Below, piece after piece: positions 10,161 through 21,222 of a DNA stretch of 64,000 nt. The DNA is from Euborellia annulipes (Eukaryota; Arthropoda; Insecta; Dermaptera; Anisolabididae): NCBI GenBank assembly GCA_023213315.1, contig JAKCPI010025284.1:62001-126000 (forward strand), written 5' to 3'. Under the pieces are notes generated by a model. It was given only the letters and a program-made list of their open reading frames with translations. It was not told where the DNA came from and searched no databases. Every line of letters starts with the position of its first letter. The first letter of the stretch is position 1. Made by a program: the position numbers and the translations under genes.

Positions 10161-10639
10161 GCAAGCAAGTGTGTAGTCAGTTTAGGACATTTCTTGTTGC
10201 AATGCAAGTGTTAAGAAAGGATCTTATATTCAAGCGAGGCGAGGCTACCGACTGGACACAGCACAAAAGGGTCTGTCTGTTTATGACTGTTTAAAGGGTC
10301 TATTCCCTGGGTCAGTCGAATGCGTCCTCTCTTCGTTTTTCAACTGCTGCGTAGCCCCGCCCCCATCCCATAGTCAGGCAGAAAGCCGTTTCACAGATCT
10401 ATCTACCTGCCTCTCTAATTTCCTAGCTAACTTGTAGTTTTTGTGTTCCCATATTGAAGAAATTTGATTGTAATTAATTTTCCAAAATATTTAAGAGATT
10501 CAAATTATTACTACGTTACTCCCAGAGCCATGTACTATAAGTGTACTTAATTTCAAATAAATTAATTGAAAATTGTATATTTCTATAGAACATATACATA
10601 CATATTTACATACATACATACATTTTTCCTATTATGCCT

Positions 10640-11585
10640 CTGTGTAAGGAGAATCGATTCTTGTTACTGGTTGAAAAATAATTTTGATATCTCTCAATCT
10701 TCATTTATTATTGACTTTATTAGTGTATATGATAAATCTTCATTCCTCAAATTATGTAAAAATAAAGTGAATGCTTTAAATGAAATTTTTAATTCAACTC
10801 GACCAATTTACATTGGTGAAGATATGGGAAATCACACGTATAGTTTGTTTAAGAAAGGGAAAGAGCTTCGATCTGCAGCAATCGGAACTTGAATCAGATT
10901 ATGATACAGATGTGTCGGTAGGAAGTGCAACTTCAATAAAAAAGCGAAAACGGTCTAATAAACAAAAAATATCCTTTTAAATTTTGTTAGAGTTGAACCT
11001 GCACCTTCAAAGAATTTAGAAACCCCACGCTAAATATTGGTTTTTGGAACATAAATGGATATAGGAATCTTTTTCATCTGCCACCGAAACAACCCGGAAA
11101 GGATAGACTTAGTGGAGGGTTAGTGATTTGTCGGAAAAAAAAATATTTTATGAAGCTAACATAACCATCTAAGGAAAAATTGTTTACTGTTTTAAATTTT
11201 ATGTATGAGTCTAAGATTATTTCTACAAAAAATATAAATAATACTTCTAATTGTAAAAACTCATGGTTTACAAAATAATGTATTAAGTTAAAGAAATTGT
11301 TAAATAGAGATTTTAGAATTTGGCAGAGAAATAGATCGAACATTCAACTAAAATACCTTTTTAAATTTTGTTAGAGCTGGACCTGCACCTTCAAAAATTT
11401 ATTATTATTTCAATCCAATGAATATGAGTAAAATGTGCCATGAAAATAAAAGAATCCCTCCAGCATTATATCTGTGAGTGCTTGCCTTAAAAGTTTAAGA
11501 GATAAAATTTTGAAAAAGGAAAATTATGAAAAAGAATGATTTTTATTTCTTTTTGATTTCTTCCTTGAAATGAAGGAAAAGTTTT
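10640..11585 (+). pseudogene. degenerate unidentified element, possible LINE remnant
   Basis: Protein-like fragments in changing frames: NKVNALNEIFNSTRPIYIGE (10760-10820), LESDYDTDVSVGSATSIKKR (10889-10950), PGKDRLSGGLVICRK (11090-11140) and NSWFTK...IKLKKLLNRDFRIW (11260-11325). The last two resemble a LINE endonuclease end and the basic linker before the reverse transcriptase. A 45-bp phrase (AAATTTTGTTAGAG...CCTGCACCTTCAAA) occurs at 10980 and 11360. No catalytic motif was seen. Confidence 0.35.
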
Positions 11586-12401
11586 ATTAATGGCAGACCA
11601 GGCGCTGGAGGTAGTTGAGTATGCAAAATCTGAGGACCGAATTCTGACAATGGATTTGGGCTAAGAATAGCTCCCAGAATAAGGATCCGGATCTTGCCGG
11701 GCCAATTTTTGGTCCAATTTTTTTTTTACCCCCACCCCTTTTATTTTCATAGGAAATCAATGGAATGCATGCTAAGATGATGTGAAGATTTGCAATTATG
11801 GTCAAATTCTTATACTTAAAACCTCAAACAATGAAAAACTGTCTTGTCAGCAACTGAGGGGATCCTCTATAGTCCCCTGAGAAGTACTATCTTGCCGCCA
11901 GCTGCGGTGGTCCCCTTTAACCCCATCAACTCTTTTCACTCCCTTTATTATAAATTTAAATGTACTGCCTTAAAACCATGCCAAATTTAGGGGACCGGCA
12001 ATTATGTTCATAATCCACTACCTGGTGCCCCAATCAATGAAAAATACTATCTTGCCGCCAGTTGTGGTGGTCCCCTCTAACCCCTTCACCGAATCATTAA
12101 AATGACTTCATAACATGTACAGTCAGCGCCAAAAGTGCCTGATCTCGATGCCTTGAGCTTAGGCAACCAATATGCAGAGCCGTCGGATCAGTTGCGTTAA
12201 AAGTAGCTTCGCCCCTTCTGTTTCATTAAAAAAGATTATTTATTTATTTTAAAAATATTTATGAATTCTAAAATATTTTTGTATTATTAATAAAATTAAA
12301 TTAAAACGTTTCTCATATTTTTTTATAATTTAGTTAAGAAATTTTTGTTTTAATCTGTGAAGAAATTAATTAGTGATAAAATTATAATTGAAGCTTAAAT
12401 A

Positions 12402-13765
12402 ATAAAAATAAAATAAAAAAAAAGATTTTTAAAAAAATGCTTTTATTTAAATTGAACTAAAAAGAGAGAAATAAGGGAGAAATAATTTAATTGTTCTTGT
12501 TAAAATTTTTTAATATTTATGACTTAAAATAAAAGCGTGGGGCGCTTCGAAGTGATTCCGAGGCTCGCGCCCCACGCTTTTATTTTAAGTCATAAATATT
12601 AAAAAATTTTAACAAGAACAATTAAATTATTTCTCCCTTATTTCTCTCTTTTTAGTTCAATTTAAATAAAAGCATTTTTTTAAAAATCTTTTTTTTATTT
12701 TATTTTTATTTTAAGCTTTTTAGTCTTTTAGTCTTATCAAAAATCATCAATATGATAAAGTACCACATTAGTTTGGCCTGTATTGATTTGGTTCAATTGA
12801 AAAATTATTCATTATCATAAAAAAATGACTCGTAAATATCAAAATTCAAAACTATAGTTAATAGGGCCTTATTTGCGTGAGGCTTCAAATAAAGTACCAC
12901 ATTAGTTTGGTCTATTTTGATCAAAACCACCATATAGTGGCGTCATCAAAAATGACTCTTAAGTATTACATTTCACACCTCTAGCCCATCGGGAAGTCTT
13001 TTGAAATTACATTAATTCGCGAAGGGTTTCAAATAAAGTACCACATTAGTTTGGTCTATTTTGATCAAAACCACCATATAGTGGCGTCAATAAAAATGAC
13101 TCTTAAGTATTACATTTCACACCTCTAGCCCATCGGGAAGTCTTTTGAAATTACATTAATTCGCGAAGGGTTTCAAATAAAGTACCACATTAGTTTGGTC
13201 TATTTTGATCAAAACCACCATATAGTGGCGTCAATAAAAATGACTCTTAAGTATTACATTTCACACCTCTAGCCCATCGGGAAGTCTTTTGAAATTACAT
13301 TAATTTGCGAAGGGTTTCAAATAAAGTACCACATTAGTTTGGTCTATTTTGATCAAAACCACCATATAGTGGCGTCATCAAAAATGACTCTTAAGTATTA
13401 CATTTCACACCTCTAGCCCATCGGGAAGTCTTTTGAAATTACATTAATTTGCGAAGGGTTTCAAATAAAGTACCACATTAGTTTGGTCTATTTTGATCAA
13501 AACCACCATATAGTGGCGTCATCAAAAATGACTCTTAAGTATTACATTTCACACCTCTAGCCCATCGGGAAGTCTTTTGAAATTACATTAATTCACGAAG
13601 GGTTTCAAATAAAGTACCACATTAGTTTGGTCCATTTTGGTAAAACCAAACTCACAATTTGCGTCATCAAAAATGACTCTTAAATATCAAATTTCACACC
13701 TCTAGTTCATCGGGAAGTGTCCCTAACAAAGCCATAAAGTTGGTGACCTTGAAAGAGTAAGTTAA
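12402..13765 (+). mobile_element. palindrome plus 144-bp minisatellite element, copy 1
   Basis: A near-perfect palindrome (arms about 12402-12545 and 12567-12710, 21-nt loop) is followed by a 144-bp tandem array. It interrupts the left arm of the TA-flanked element; the right arm (17090-17105) shows the uninterrupted target AAGCTTAAATAAAAATATAC. The second copy is at 50784-51640. A hairpin plus a central minisatellite recalls Helentron-associated (DINE/pearl-like) elements, but no diagnostic end was proved. Confidence 0.7.
12757..13750 (+). repeat. 144-bp tandem array, seven units
   Basis: AAAGTACCACATTAG starts at 12757, 12891, 13035, 13179, 13323, 13467 and 13611, so the spacing is 144 bp except for a shorter first unit. 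Units 2-6 are nearly identical and the outer two are diverged, as expected if the array grows from the middle. Confidence 0.95.
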
Positions 13766-14714
13766 ATAAAAGCATTTAAAAATATACATTTAATTAACAT
13801 ATTATTAATTCTTTTAAGTTATGTCAAATTAGGGGTAGGGAACCCCCCCCCCCTTATCTGGGGCTCACTAATGTTCCAAAGGAAAGCATACATTAGCAAA
13901 TCTTTCAAATGGAATATAAAAAATCTTCCTCCTCATAAAAGTCTACGTTTCAAAAAGTTTTTTTGACTCTTCGAACCCCCCCTCCCCCCTAAAATTATTT
14001 TCTTTTATTTTTCAATTGATTTTAATAAAATTTAAAATTAGGCTTCATTAGGGAGTAACTAATTAAAAAATGGTATTTAAGACCTCAACAAATTCTATCG
14101 CCCCCCCCCCCCCCTTACAATTTATTTTCCACTCGATTTTAATAAAATTTAAAATTAGACTTCTCTATGGTGTAAATGATTGAAAAATTATATTCCAGAC
14201 TTCAGAAAATTCTATCGGTCCTACTCCCCTCCACCACTAAAATCTGTTTTTCACTCGATTTTATATTAACCGAAATTAATTAAATACAAAATAGATACCA
14301 GGGTGTTTAATAACACAGGTTAAAACCGGTTTTAATCGACTTGCTTTAAAATCAATTTTGACCAACGGTTTTTAATGAAATAAATAAATTTCATATCGTA
14401 TGCTTATATTTCGGGAAAATTACATAATTATATTACATAAAACCATGGGCGTAGCCAGACATCTTGTTAGGGGGTGGGGGGCAACGCCTCGTTAGGGCGA
14501 GAGGAGGGTTGCAATTAATATATACATAGATTATTAATTATTTATTTAGATAAAAAAAAATTAAATTAATGTAAAGGGTTGTGGCGTTAAAAAAATTCCC
14601 TATGAGAAAAATATATTTGCTTTTGAGGTTGTGGCTGGTGATGTGATAATAATGAAGAAATGGAGATATCAGCCAAATTGGAATAATCCAGGTTTAATAA
14701 AACTCTCAGAATAA

Positions 14715-14749
14715 GACGTTTCGGCCTGAATTTATTCGGCCATCTTCAG
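14715..14749 (-). ncRNA. hammerhead-ribozyme-like motif 2
   Basis: Minus strand: CTGAAGA, T, GGCC, 11-nt loop, GGCC, GAAAC, GTC. Helix I AATAA pairs with TTATT across the cleavage site. ACGT at the helix III position is self-complementary, as in dimer-dependent hammerheads. Confidence 0.5.
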
Positions 14750-15259
14750 TTATTGGGAATTATACACATAGTGCAAGTGCACATGTGATCAAACCGGGAT
14801 TTGTCAATAATAAAATTTTTTCGCTTCATACAAAATTATATGGCTTCTGTGCCCAAGCTCAGAGATAAATTTTATCTCTGAATAAATAATATGAATGAAT
14901 ATATTCATTCATATTATTTATTAACATATTAGGAAAGAAAGTTTTATCAAAAATATATTAATAAGATACTAGTCTCGCCTAACCGGGGGGCTTGTTTCTT
15001 CTAACCCCTCCTCTCCTTGATTTCTTTTTTTCTACTTTTGGTAAATAATTTCATCTTTGAAAAAACATAACAATTTTATTTTTTAGTTTAATAATTTAAT
15101 TTATTTAAATTTAAAAACTTTGCGATAGACACAACTCTTTTTTGGATTAATATAATTATTTTCATTTTATTTACATGTATCTTTTTTATTTTGATACGAG
15201 AAAAACAACTATTGTTAATAAAAATCTTTTTTTTTCTTTTTTTTTTTATTTATTTATTT

Positions 15260-16110
15260 AAGATATTTTTTGGCATCTAAGGTCATTTAGACCCCGTTCT
15301 TATTTATTTCAAATGATTGGTAGCCAATTCAAATGAAACTTGAATTGAAATGAGAAGAGACTTGGCAACTATGGAGAAAAAATGGCAACACTGTATTACA
15401 AAGCATTTGGAGAAAGAAATTTGAGCAAAAAAACCTTTCTGGGTTCAAAAAATGTATTTGTAACGAATAAAATTTTATTAAAAATTCACTTAGGAATTTG
15501 ATTCAAAGATTAAAATCAGATGATTTTTTCCAATTAACAAAGATAAAATGTTAAAATTAATCAAAAACTATTAATTTTTTATAAAAATTTTTAATAAATC
15601 ATTAAATGCATTTGACTTCTTTTGTTATTTAAAACACAAAAGAAAAGGTTGTTTATATCTTCTTTTTAAATAAAATGGTTCGAGTCAAAAAGGAACCCTA
15701 GAAAGGTCCCTTGCCCTCTTCTTTTGTGTTTTAAATAACAAAAGAGGAAAAATGCATTTAATGATTTATTAAAAATTTTTATAAAAAATTAATAGTTTTT
15801 GATTAATTTTAACATTTTATCTTTGTTAATTGGAAAAAATCATCTGATTTTAATCTTTGAATCAAATTCCTAAGTGAATTTTTAATAAAATTTTATTCGT
15901 TACAAATACATTTTTTGAAAGCAAAAAGGTTTTTTGCTCAAATTTCCTTCTCCATATGTCTTTGTAATACAGTGTTGCCATTTTTTCTCCATAGTTGCCA
16001 AGTCTCTTCTCATTTCAATTCAAGTTTCATTTGAATTGGCTACCAATCAATTTGAATAAATAGGGACGGAGTCTAAATGGCCTCCGATACCTAAAAAGGC
16101 CTTAAATTAA
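15260..16110. repeat. 850-bp palindrome (foldback), arms about 380 bp
   Basis: The left arm (about 15265-15643) and right arm (15718-16105) are inverted copies around a 74-nt loop. Landmarks: TTGGCAACTATGGAGAAAAA on the left and its inverse at 15986-16005. The outer ends, CATCTAAGGTCATTTAGACC, recur as fragments at 22080-22125, 56085-56155 and 61612-61672. Confidence 0.9.
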
Positions 16111-17390
16111 ATAAAAAATAAAGGGTCGGACTAAGCCGAGCTCAGAACTTTGCCCGCCCATTATTCAAAGAAATAACGCAACGCGTTTGTTTATTTATTT
16201 TGATTTTGCTCTGTTGCTATGCACAATTTTTGAATTTAAATGATTTTTTAACAAATTTCTGACAAATTAGGATACAAATATTATATATCATTTTACTCGG
16301 GAGGAAGTCTAGTTTCTGAATATATAAAAAAAATTATAGGTTATGAAAGAAAAAAATATTGGCCCCCCCTCTAGACCGCCCCCTAATGGCCCGATGTTTA
16401 CCAAAAGCTTTTCAGTTCTTGACCTTTACCTCTAGTTTATGTGTGCAAAATTTCAAAACAATTGGGTGAATAGTTTTTGAGTTTTCGTTGACGAAAAATA
16501 TTACCAACACAAACACACAGACATCATTCCAAAAACTACTTAAATGGATTCAGGGGACCTCAAAACGAATTTTGCCAGCTTCAGAAAAATTTCGATTTTC
16601 CATTTAATTAATTTCGGTTAATATAAAATCGAGTGGAAAACAGATTTTATTGGTGGAGGGGAGTAGGACCGATAGAATTTTCTGAAGTCTGGAATATAAT
16701 TTTTCAATCATTTACACCATAGAGAAGTCTAACTTTAAATTTTATTAAAATCGAGTGGAAAATAAATTGTAAGGGGGGGGGGGGGGGGGGGGGCGATAGA
16801 ATTTGTTGAGGTCTTAAATAGTTACTCCCTAATGAAGCCTAATTTTAAATTTTATTAAAATCAATTGAAAAATAAAAGAAAATAATTTTAGGGGGGGGGG
16901 GTTCGAAGAGTCAAAAAAACTTTTTGAAACGTAGACTTTTATGAGGAGGAAGATTTTTTATATTCCATTTGAAAGATTTGCTAATGTATGCTTTCCTTTG
17001 GAACATTAGTGAGCCCCAGATAAGGGGGGGGGGGGGGTTCCCTACCCCTAATTTGACATAACTTAAAAGAATTAATAATATGTTAATTAAATGTATATTT
17101 TTATTTAAGCTTCAATTATAATTTTATCGCTAATTAATTTTTTCACAGATTAAAACAAACATTTCTTAACTAAATTATAAAAAAATATGAGAAACGTTTT
17201 AATTTAATTTTATTAATAATACAAAAATATTTTAGAATTCATAAATATTTTTAAAATAAATAAATAATCTTTTTTAATGAAACAGAAGGGGCGAAGCTAC
17301 TTTTAACCCAACTGATCCGACGGCTCTGCATATTGGTTGCCTAAGCTCAAGGCATCGAGATCAGGCACTTTTGGCGCTGACTGTACTCTA

Positions 17391-19012
17391 CTCTCTAAAA
17401 ACGAATTAGTAAAAAACTACTAATTCATAGTGAATAGTCACTTTTTTAAGATGTGCAAAGTAGACCACCCGTAAATAGTGGATATCCACTTTTTAAATTA
17501 GTAAAAATTATTAATATGAAAAATTCACTAATTGAAAAAGTGAATTTTTTAAAAAATAATGACAAAAAAAAAAGAAACGTTTAAGATATATGAAATAAGG
17601 TGTGATGACACCGGGATAGGGCTGGACGGTAATGGATTTTCATTACCGACCTCGATAATGAAAAAAAAAACGGTTTTTCTCGAAAGTCGGTAAAAATTTT
17701 TTACCGCCCGCGGAACCAAAGTTTGCCGCCGCGGAACATTTTTTTTTTCGGAACCAAAATTTTTCCCCGGCCGAAAAAATATTTTACCTTTTTTTTAGAG
17801 ACGCCAATTTTTTGCCGAAACATTTTTTTTTTCGCGGAACCAAAATTTTTCCCCGGCCACGCCAATTTTTTGCCGAAACATTTTTTTTTTTTTGCGGAAC
17901 CAAAATTTTTCCCCAGCCACGCCAATTTTTTGCCGAAACATTTTTTTTTTTTTTGCGGAACCAAAATTTTTCCCCAGCCACGCCAATTTTTTGCCGAAAC
18001 ATTTTTTTTTTTTTTTGCGGAACCAAAATTTCCTTTTTTTTAGAGACGCCAATTTTTTGCCGAAACATTTTTTTTTTTTCGCGGAACCAAAATTTTTTCC
18101 CAGCCACGCCAATTTTTTGCCGGAACATTTTTTTTTTTTTTGCGGAACCAAAATTTTTCCCCGGCCGGAAAAATATTTTACCTTTTTTTTAGAGACGCCA
18201 ATTTTTTGCCGAAACATTTTTTTTCTCGCCGAACCAAAATTTTTTACCGCCCGAAAAAATAGGTTTTTACCGACTTTCGAAAAAAAACCGGTTTTTACCG
18301 AATTAGAGGTTCGTTACCGCGTTTTCGGTAAAAAAAATTCTTACCGGTTTTTACCGGTAAACCGGTTTACCGTCCAGCCCTACACCGGGACCTAACTTGC
18401 GTTTACTGACTCGAGTTCTAGCCGAACCCACTTAAACTTGACTTACTATTACTTCTCTGTTATTTGGTATATAAGTATGTCGCTGATGTTAACAATGCTT
18501 TTTACTTGAATGTTACTATATTCCTTCGCAGCAATTTATTTCTAAATAGACTTAATAAAACTAATTATCGTTATATCAAGAAATATATTTACTAAATTTT
18601 AAGTAAAAATATTTCTTAATTGACTATTTAAAAAATAATATTTTATTAATTTAAAAAAATTTGGAATCTATTTGTTTTGACTTAACATATATTTCCTGCA
18701 ATTTTTAACAAAAAATACAAGTTATCTCAATATTATTATTTATTTGTATTATTATTACTTAAATAAAGCCTTATATTGCCAAAAATGTCTTTATTAAGGA
18801 ACCGATCAAACAGCTGGTCGGCCATGTTGGCTTCTCAGACAGCCGGAATTGAATGAACTACTTTTTGAATTAGTAAAAAATAACTAATCTAAAAGTAACC
18901 AATAAATTTACTAAATATATTAGTAGATTCTACTCAAAATGACTAAATTTGATGTAATTTTCTTACTTACTGTTTGAATAAGTAAAAATTCTACTAATTC
19001 GTTTTAAGAGAG
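17391..19012. mobile_element. TA-flanked element, CTCTCTTAAAACGAATTAGT ends
   Basis: The inverted ends CTCTCTAAAAACGAATTAGT (17391) and ACTAATTCGTTTTAAGAGAG (to 19012) are flanked by TA (17389-17390, 19013-19014). The ACTAATT motif recurs internally in both orientations. A TAGGGCTGGACGG hAT (17617-18382) is nested inside. Confidence 0.75.
17617..18382 (+). mobile_element. hAT element, TAGGGCTGGACGG family, copy 1
   Basis: Ends TAGGGCTGGACGGTAA and GGTTTACCGTCCAGCCCTA, with a perfect 8-bp duplication CACCGGGA (17609-17616, 18383-18390). The interior is about seven imperfect units pairing a poly-T run with GCGGAACCAAAATTTTTCCC and GCCAATTTTTTGCCGAAAC. Lys/Phe-rich open frames on both strands arise from these units and are not genes. 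Confidence 0.92.
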
Positions 19013-19574
19013 TAAAGATTTCCTATACAAAATAAAGGAGAGGGATAAATTTAAATTGGGAATAAAAGGTTTCTCTCCAGTAGAAATTAGTAATAAAAAG
19101 GGAGAAGAGGCGGAGAGAGTTCCACCACAGGCAAGATAGTATTTTCATTGATTGGGGTACCATGTAGTGGATTATGAACATAATTGCCCGTCCCCACAAT
19201 TTGGCGTGGTGTTTAGGCCGTATATTTAAATTTGTAACAGAGAGAGAGAAAAGAGGTGAAGGGGTTAAAGGGGACCACCACAACTGGTGGCAAGATAGTA
19301 CTTCTCAGGGGACAATAGAGGATCCCCTCAGTTGCTGACAAGACAGTTTTTTCATTGTTTGAGGTTTTAAGTACTCGAATTTGACCATAATTGCAAATCT
19401 TCACATCATCTTAGCATGCACTCCATTGATTTCCTATGGGGTGGGGGTAAAAAAAAATTGGACCAAAAATTGGCCCGGCAAGATCCGGATCCTTATTCTG
19501 GGAGCTATTCTTAGCCCAAATCCATTGTCAGAATTCGGTCCTCAAATTTTGCATACTCAACTACCTCCAGCGCC

Positions 19575-19859
19575 CGCTCTATATAATTTATTTTGTAAAG
19601 TTTTATTAAAAAAAAAAAAATTATTCGTGTAAAACTCAACTCCTTGCTAAGAATGTAAATTCACAAGCAATAAATTTTATTCTATTCTATATTAATTAAT
19701 TTAATATTATATTAATTACCCTAAATGTAATAATAGTTTTTATATAGTAATGTAATATCAATAAAAAAAATATAATAACAATAAAGATAATAAAATAATA
19801 TGTTTACTTTATTATATTTATTTAAATTTATAAAATTATCTCCTTTTTTGAACTCAGTC
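19575..19859. other. AT-rich spacer
   Basis: No gene or recognised repeat other than short A/T runs. Confidence 0.5.
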
Positions 19860-20205
19860 TTAAGGTCGATTCACATTATACGTAACGTCAACGTCACGGA
19901 ACGGAACGGCAGTAAAAATATTCTACAATGCATCCTTAATGGTGCTGTTCACACTTACCGGCAACGTCACGGACCGTCAACGTCGCAAGACGGTGGGATT
20001 TCTCGAAAAGAATAGTTTGACGTGACGGTGCCTGTCTGAACTTGTACGTTTCTGAACCGTTCGAATAATGTGAATGTAAAAACCGACCGTCACAGTCACA
20101 AAGTACCTACGCATCTGTATTTCAACAGAGTATTTGTCATTTACAATCTAAAAATGAATGACGAAGCTCTTATCGAAAATGTGCGCAAGTATGAAGAGTT
20201 GTATG

Positions 20206-21222
20206 CAGAGGCGTACCGAGGCAGTTGAGGGCCTGGGGCGGCACTAGAAGAGGGGGCCTTATATTGATTTTTTTTTTTTTTTTGGGGGGGGGGGGGTGCT
20301 CATCTTTAAATATCCCTCTCCTCCATACACAAAAATACTTTTAAAATACCGTATATCCCTGAACCCCAAGGGCCCGGGACTAGGGCTGGACGGTAAACCG
20401 GTTTACCGGTAAAAACCGGTAAAAATTTTTTACCGAAAACGCGGTAACGAACCTCTAATTCGATAAAAACCGGTTTTTTTTCGAAAGTCGGTAAAAACCT
20501 ATTTTTTCGGGCGGTAAAAAATTTTGGTTCGGCGAGAAAAGAAATGTTCCGCGGCGGCAAACCAAATTGTGGTTCCGCGGCGGCAAAAAATTGGCGTCTC
20601 TAAAAAAAAGGTAAAATATTTTTCCGGCCGGGAAAAAATTTTGGTTCCGCGGGGGAAAAAAAATGTTTCGGCAAAAAATTGACTCCCTGGGAAAAAATTT
20701 TGGTTCCGCGGGGAAAAAAAAATGTTTCGGCAAAAAATCGGCTCTCTAAAAAAAAGGTAAAATATTTTTCCGGTCGGGGAAATATTTTGGTTCCGCGGGA
20801 AAAAAAAATGTTCCGCGGCGGCAAACTTTGGTTCCGCGGGCGGTAAAAAATTTTTACCGACTTTCGAGAAAAACCGGTTTTTTTTTCATTATCGAGGTCG
20901 GTAATGAAAATCCATTACCGTCCAGCCCTACCCGGGGCCTCTCAAAGAGAAATTTTCATTAAATTTTGTTTTTTTTTTTATCTAATTTTCCCATTTTTAC
21001 TTGAACCCTGAGGGCCCCGGGGCCTCTCAAAGAGAAATTTTCATTAAATTTTGTTTTTTTTTTTTATCTAATTTTTCCCATTTTTACTTGAACCCTGAGG
21101 GCCACGGGGCCTCTCAAAGAGAAATTTTCATTAAATTTTTTTTATATAAATATTTGGGGGCCTATGCTGGTTCGGGGCCTGGGGCGGACCTCCCCCTCCG
21201 CCCCCCCCTCGGTAAGCTACTG
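20206..21222 (+). mobile_element. hAT-type element, second copy of the arrayed family, itself interrupted
   Basis: Ends CAGAGGCGTACCGAGG / GGTAAGCTACTG; flanks GTTGTATG (20198-20205) and GTTGTATA (21223-21230). It matches the reverse complement of 32865-34263 but has only about three array units. A TAGGGCTGGACGG-family hAT (20383-20930) sits inside one unit. Confidence 0.9.
20383..20930 (-). mobile_element. hAT element, TAGGGCTGGACGG family, copy 2, nested in another hAT
   Basis: 548 bp. Flanks CCCGGGAC (20375-20382) and CCCGGGGC (20931-20938) match at 7 of 8. It interrupts the tandem-unit region of the element at 20206-21222. Confidence 0.9.

Larger units (their letters stand above)
12120..17383. 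mobile_element. 5.3-kb TA-flanked element with long inverted arms and multiple nested insertions
   Basis: Ends CAGTCAGCGCCAAAAGTGCC (12120) and its inverse (to 17383), flanked by TA (12118-12119, 17384-17385). The arms run 12120-12402 plus 13765-14290 on the left and 16596-17383 on the right, about 800 bp each. The gap in the left arm is a later insertion (about 12402-13765). The TA duplication and termini suggest Tc1/mariner-type mobilisation. The centre (14290-16596) holds a Penelope-like fragment and a large palindrome. No transposase frame was recognised. Confidence 0.8.
11601..19574. mobile_element. foldback-type element split by two TA-flanked insertions
   Basis: The left arm 11601-12117 and right arm about 19070-19574 are inverted copies starting GGCGCTGGAGGTAGTTGAGT. 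Each carries a CAAGATAGTACTT / GGTGGTCCCC phrase twice. When the elements at 12120-17383 and 17391-19012 are removed, about 1.1 kb with a short centre remains. No target duplication was recognised. Confidence 0.7.

Noticed and set aside
11587..11805. Minus-strand frame MTIIANLHIILACIPLISY, also seen at 19381-19632
   Set aside because: It is the arm of the inverted-repeat element 11601-19574, present in both arms, with no conserved protein motif.
12757..13750. CRISPR-like array
   Set aside because: Units are direct 144-bp repeats without unique spacers, in eukaryotic DNA. The 80-bp array at 33-34 kb is rejected for the same reason.
17701..18395. Overlapping 87-167 codon frames rich in Lys or Phe on both strands (also at 20306-20824 and 57910-58771)
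   Set aside because: They run through the repeat units of the TAGGGCTGGACGG hAT family and follow its poly-T runs, with equally long frames on the opposite strand.
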